The notes below the pieces were generated by a model. That model was not told the DNA's origin. It was given only the letters and a program-made list of their open reading frames with translations, and did no database searches. A program made the position numbers and the translations under genes. From Asterionellopsis glacialis (Eukaryota > Bacillariophyta > Plagiogrammaphyceae > Rhaphoneidales > Asterionellopsidaceae), in contig WKLE02001747.1 in assembly GCA_014885115.2 (NCBI GenBank), forward strand, positions 1 through 43,973: a stretch of 43,973 nt of DNA, written 5' to 3'. Below are positions 42,238-43,973 of the stretch, in pieces (within the stretch, counting starts at the first letter, position 1; each line of letters begins with the position of its first letter).

Positions 42238-43390
42238 TAAAGAGTGACATTGGACAGCAAACCGATTAGAAGACCGCCCTTTATGACGGAGAGGGAAAAC
42301 AATAATTATATTAGTGACATGTTTTATTATTTTTCAAAATTTGATTGTTGGAGATGTAATCAGTCTATTGTTTTGCGAGGAGTTACTGATTCTGAGGAGA
42401 ATGAAGACTTTCAGAACCCCAAATAATAATAGTTGGATACTGTAAGGTCTCAGCCCTTTTGCTCAGACCACCCGAGCCATATCTGCCCACTGTCCCCTTG
42501 GTACTTCAAGTATGCTTTCACAAGGGATAAAAGTCAGGCATTGAAAGTTCCAGTTTTATATTCTTCATCAATATTAATTACTGTAGTTTGGGGTTGGTCT
42601 GGGAAGCAACCTGCATTATGAGCAGAATACTGTAATGTTTTTTCCAAGTTATCATCACCATTCAAAAACCCTGAGACAGTCGAGAACACCATCGAACATA
42701 CTCTTGCAAATTGCCCACGTAAGTTCTAAAACAACTTTCATAAATTGCACGGTTGGAATAAGTGACGTGGTTCATAAAATTTGTTTCTTTTATCTTCAAC
42801 TTGAAGTAGATAGACAACGAATCGTTTTGTAGCAATAAGCATTTGTTCAGGAGTCATTATCAGAGCTACTCGTCGCATTTTATATATACGTGCCCACGTC
42901 TACTAACGTCATGAAGCTCAAGCAACGTCAATGGGAACCGCATTTTAGGTTCACAGTTGAATCTCATGGTTCCGGTACATGGTCATAGTTACCAGATACC
43001 TGGTGCAGATATATATATTGCAGGTACAGTACTGTACCTTCATTTTTGACCTGTAAAACATATCCAAATATACGACGCCATATTATTATGTACAGTACCA
43101 TGCGGTACCCATACTGAAATGTACGTATAATTCTACGTTCGATGCACAGTACCTGTAGCTTGTTACACCCAGGATATATTATGGAAAATTCTGATTTCAA
43201 AAAATAAATTTGTTTCACAGCAATAATAATAGCATTCTCACTTTGATTTTCTGAGATTTTGTTCGAAGGGCCGAACTACTCGAAATTGAAAGTGTAACAA
43301 GTATTTGAAACACGCTTCAAGAAAGAACCAACAAAGGTACCTGCTACTTGTGAAAATCTAGATTATCCAGTATTGCATCTTGCACTCAAG
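42238..43390. promoter_or_regulatory. Upstream region of the partial gene with TGACGT boxes and palindromes
   Basis: No gene supported. TGACGT at 42763-42768, ACGTCA at 42906-42911 and 42925-42930, that is 460-630 bp before the next start. GGTAC-type motifs occur near 42974, 43001 and 43022-43038 (GGTACAGTACTGTACC, a perfect 16-bp palindrome), and a GGTACCT at about 43337. Confidence 0.5.
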
Positions 43391-43973
43391 ATGGATCTTT
43401 GTAGACCGTCAGGCGTAATTAAAGTATTGCGTTTCATTGTCGTTGTTTTGGTATTGTTGTCTGGAAATTCCCTATTCACGCACGCCTTGGTTGGACCCTC
43501 TTCTCGTCGAACTTTTGCTGCTGTCGGGCAGTCTACAGATTTTGGTTTCGTTCAAGATACATCAATCAAAAATGGACATTCGACAATCTGGCGTGAAAGA
43601 GCGAAAATACTGCGCACACATTCTGAAGCAACGAAACTATACAGCCATCACCATGAAGTAATTATCAATGGACCCTTAGATTTATTATTGTCCAGACCCG
43701 AATTTTGGTCAGCCACTATCATGTTGACGATTGTTGGGCTGTTGTTGGCATGGGAAGAATCCGTATTGACGTTGCGTGAAAAATTACCAAAAGCCTTACT
43801 GTCCGTCGTTGACAGTATGTTGGCTGAAATGGGAGGATTAGGTTTCATTGGATTATTCTTGTCGGTAGTAGTCACTGGTGGTGCTCTAGGAGAATTGATC
43901 GGTGAGTTAAGTGAGCGATTTTTGGGTGAAGAAGAAATTTTGCTAGAAACATTTGAATTCCTACATCAAGCCT
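43391..43973 (+). CDS. Membrane protein, MLO-like N-terminal part (truncated at the window edge)
   Basis: 194 codons without a stop to the window end. Residues 1-32 form a signal peptide (LRFIVVVLVLLSG...FTHA). Then comes a Ser/Thr/Arg-rich luminal or transit segment, a helix at about 104-121 (FWSATIMLTIVGLLLAW), a conserved loop EESVLTLREKLPKALLSVV, and a second helix from LAEMGGLGFIGLFLSVVV. The pattern W-helix, then E-x-LREK, then M-x-E-x2-GLGFI-x-L matches the start of MLO-like seven-helix proteins as I recall them; the assignment is tentative. ELSERFLGEEEILLETFEFL follows. The gene continues beyond the window. Confidence 0.7.
   Translation, partial: MDLCRPSGVIKVLRFIVVVLVLLSGNSLFTHALVGPSSRRTFAAVGQSTDFGFVQDTSIKNGHSTIWRERAKILRTHSEATKLYSHHHEVIINGPLDLLLSRPEFWSATIMLTIVGLLLAWEESVLTLREKLPKALLSVVDSMLAEMGGLGFIGLFLSVVVTGGALGELIGELSERFLGEEEILLETFEFLHQA

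Overview
The window reads as nuclear DNA of a diatom or a close stramenopile relative. The evidence: two plastid-type presequences with a Phe directly after the predicted signal-peptide cleavage site; a heat-shock-factor-type DNA-binding domain with the helix sequence SFLRKLHRWGF, a variant I associate with diatoms; a secreted GH16 beta-glucanase; short GT-AG introns (107 and 101 nt); and two runs of N typical of a draft scaffold (19366-19433 and 31209-32007). I saw no tRNA, rRNA or CRISPR array and no bacterial-style operon. Species cannot be named from sequence alone.

The layout alternates between gene islands and repeat deserts. 1-7.5 kb: decayed mobile DNA (a DDE-like transposase relic on the minus strand, a coiled-coil ORF broken by in-frame stops, another broken ORF, and ends of two related inverted-repeat element families). 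9.2-17.0 kb: gene island 1 (a low-complexity basic protein, a zinc-finger plus MDR-oxidoreductase fusion, a GH16 laminarinase-like enzyme, and an HSF with one intron). 18.9-22.4 kb: repeat desert with a nearly complete 0.54-kb inverted-repeat element (A) and a related 0.8-kb element (B). 23.5-24.7 kb: an aldo/keto reductase gene. 25-31.2 kb: a second desert with almost no CpG, a long imperfect purine/pyrimidine inverted repeat and a mariner-like transposase relic. 33.4-44 kb: gene island 2 (a class 3 lipase spliced to a membrane-anchor tail, two head-to-head DUF4239-like membrane proteins, and the 5' part of another membrane protein running off the right edge).

The gene islands keep CpG and long intact frames. 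The deserts are almost CpG-free (two CpG between 25386 and 27865), and most of their relic ORFs are broken by TGA, as expected from deamination of methylated CpG in silenced transposons. TGACGT/TGACGC boxes recur upstream of most island genes, and a GTACCTGGTACC-type palindrome recurs in the non-coding DNA.

The most interesting candidate for something undescribed is the divergent pair at 37.2-42.2 kb. Both proteins look plastid-targeted, share a four-helix membrane core, and carry long disordered tails ending in a Tyr-Phe-Arg motif, present three times in one and once in the other, which looks like a short docking motif. Second is the fusion of a THAP-like zinc finger to an oxidoreductase, and third the lipase joined by a short intron to a transmembrane acidic tail.
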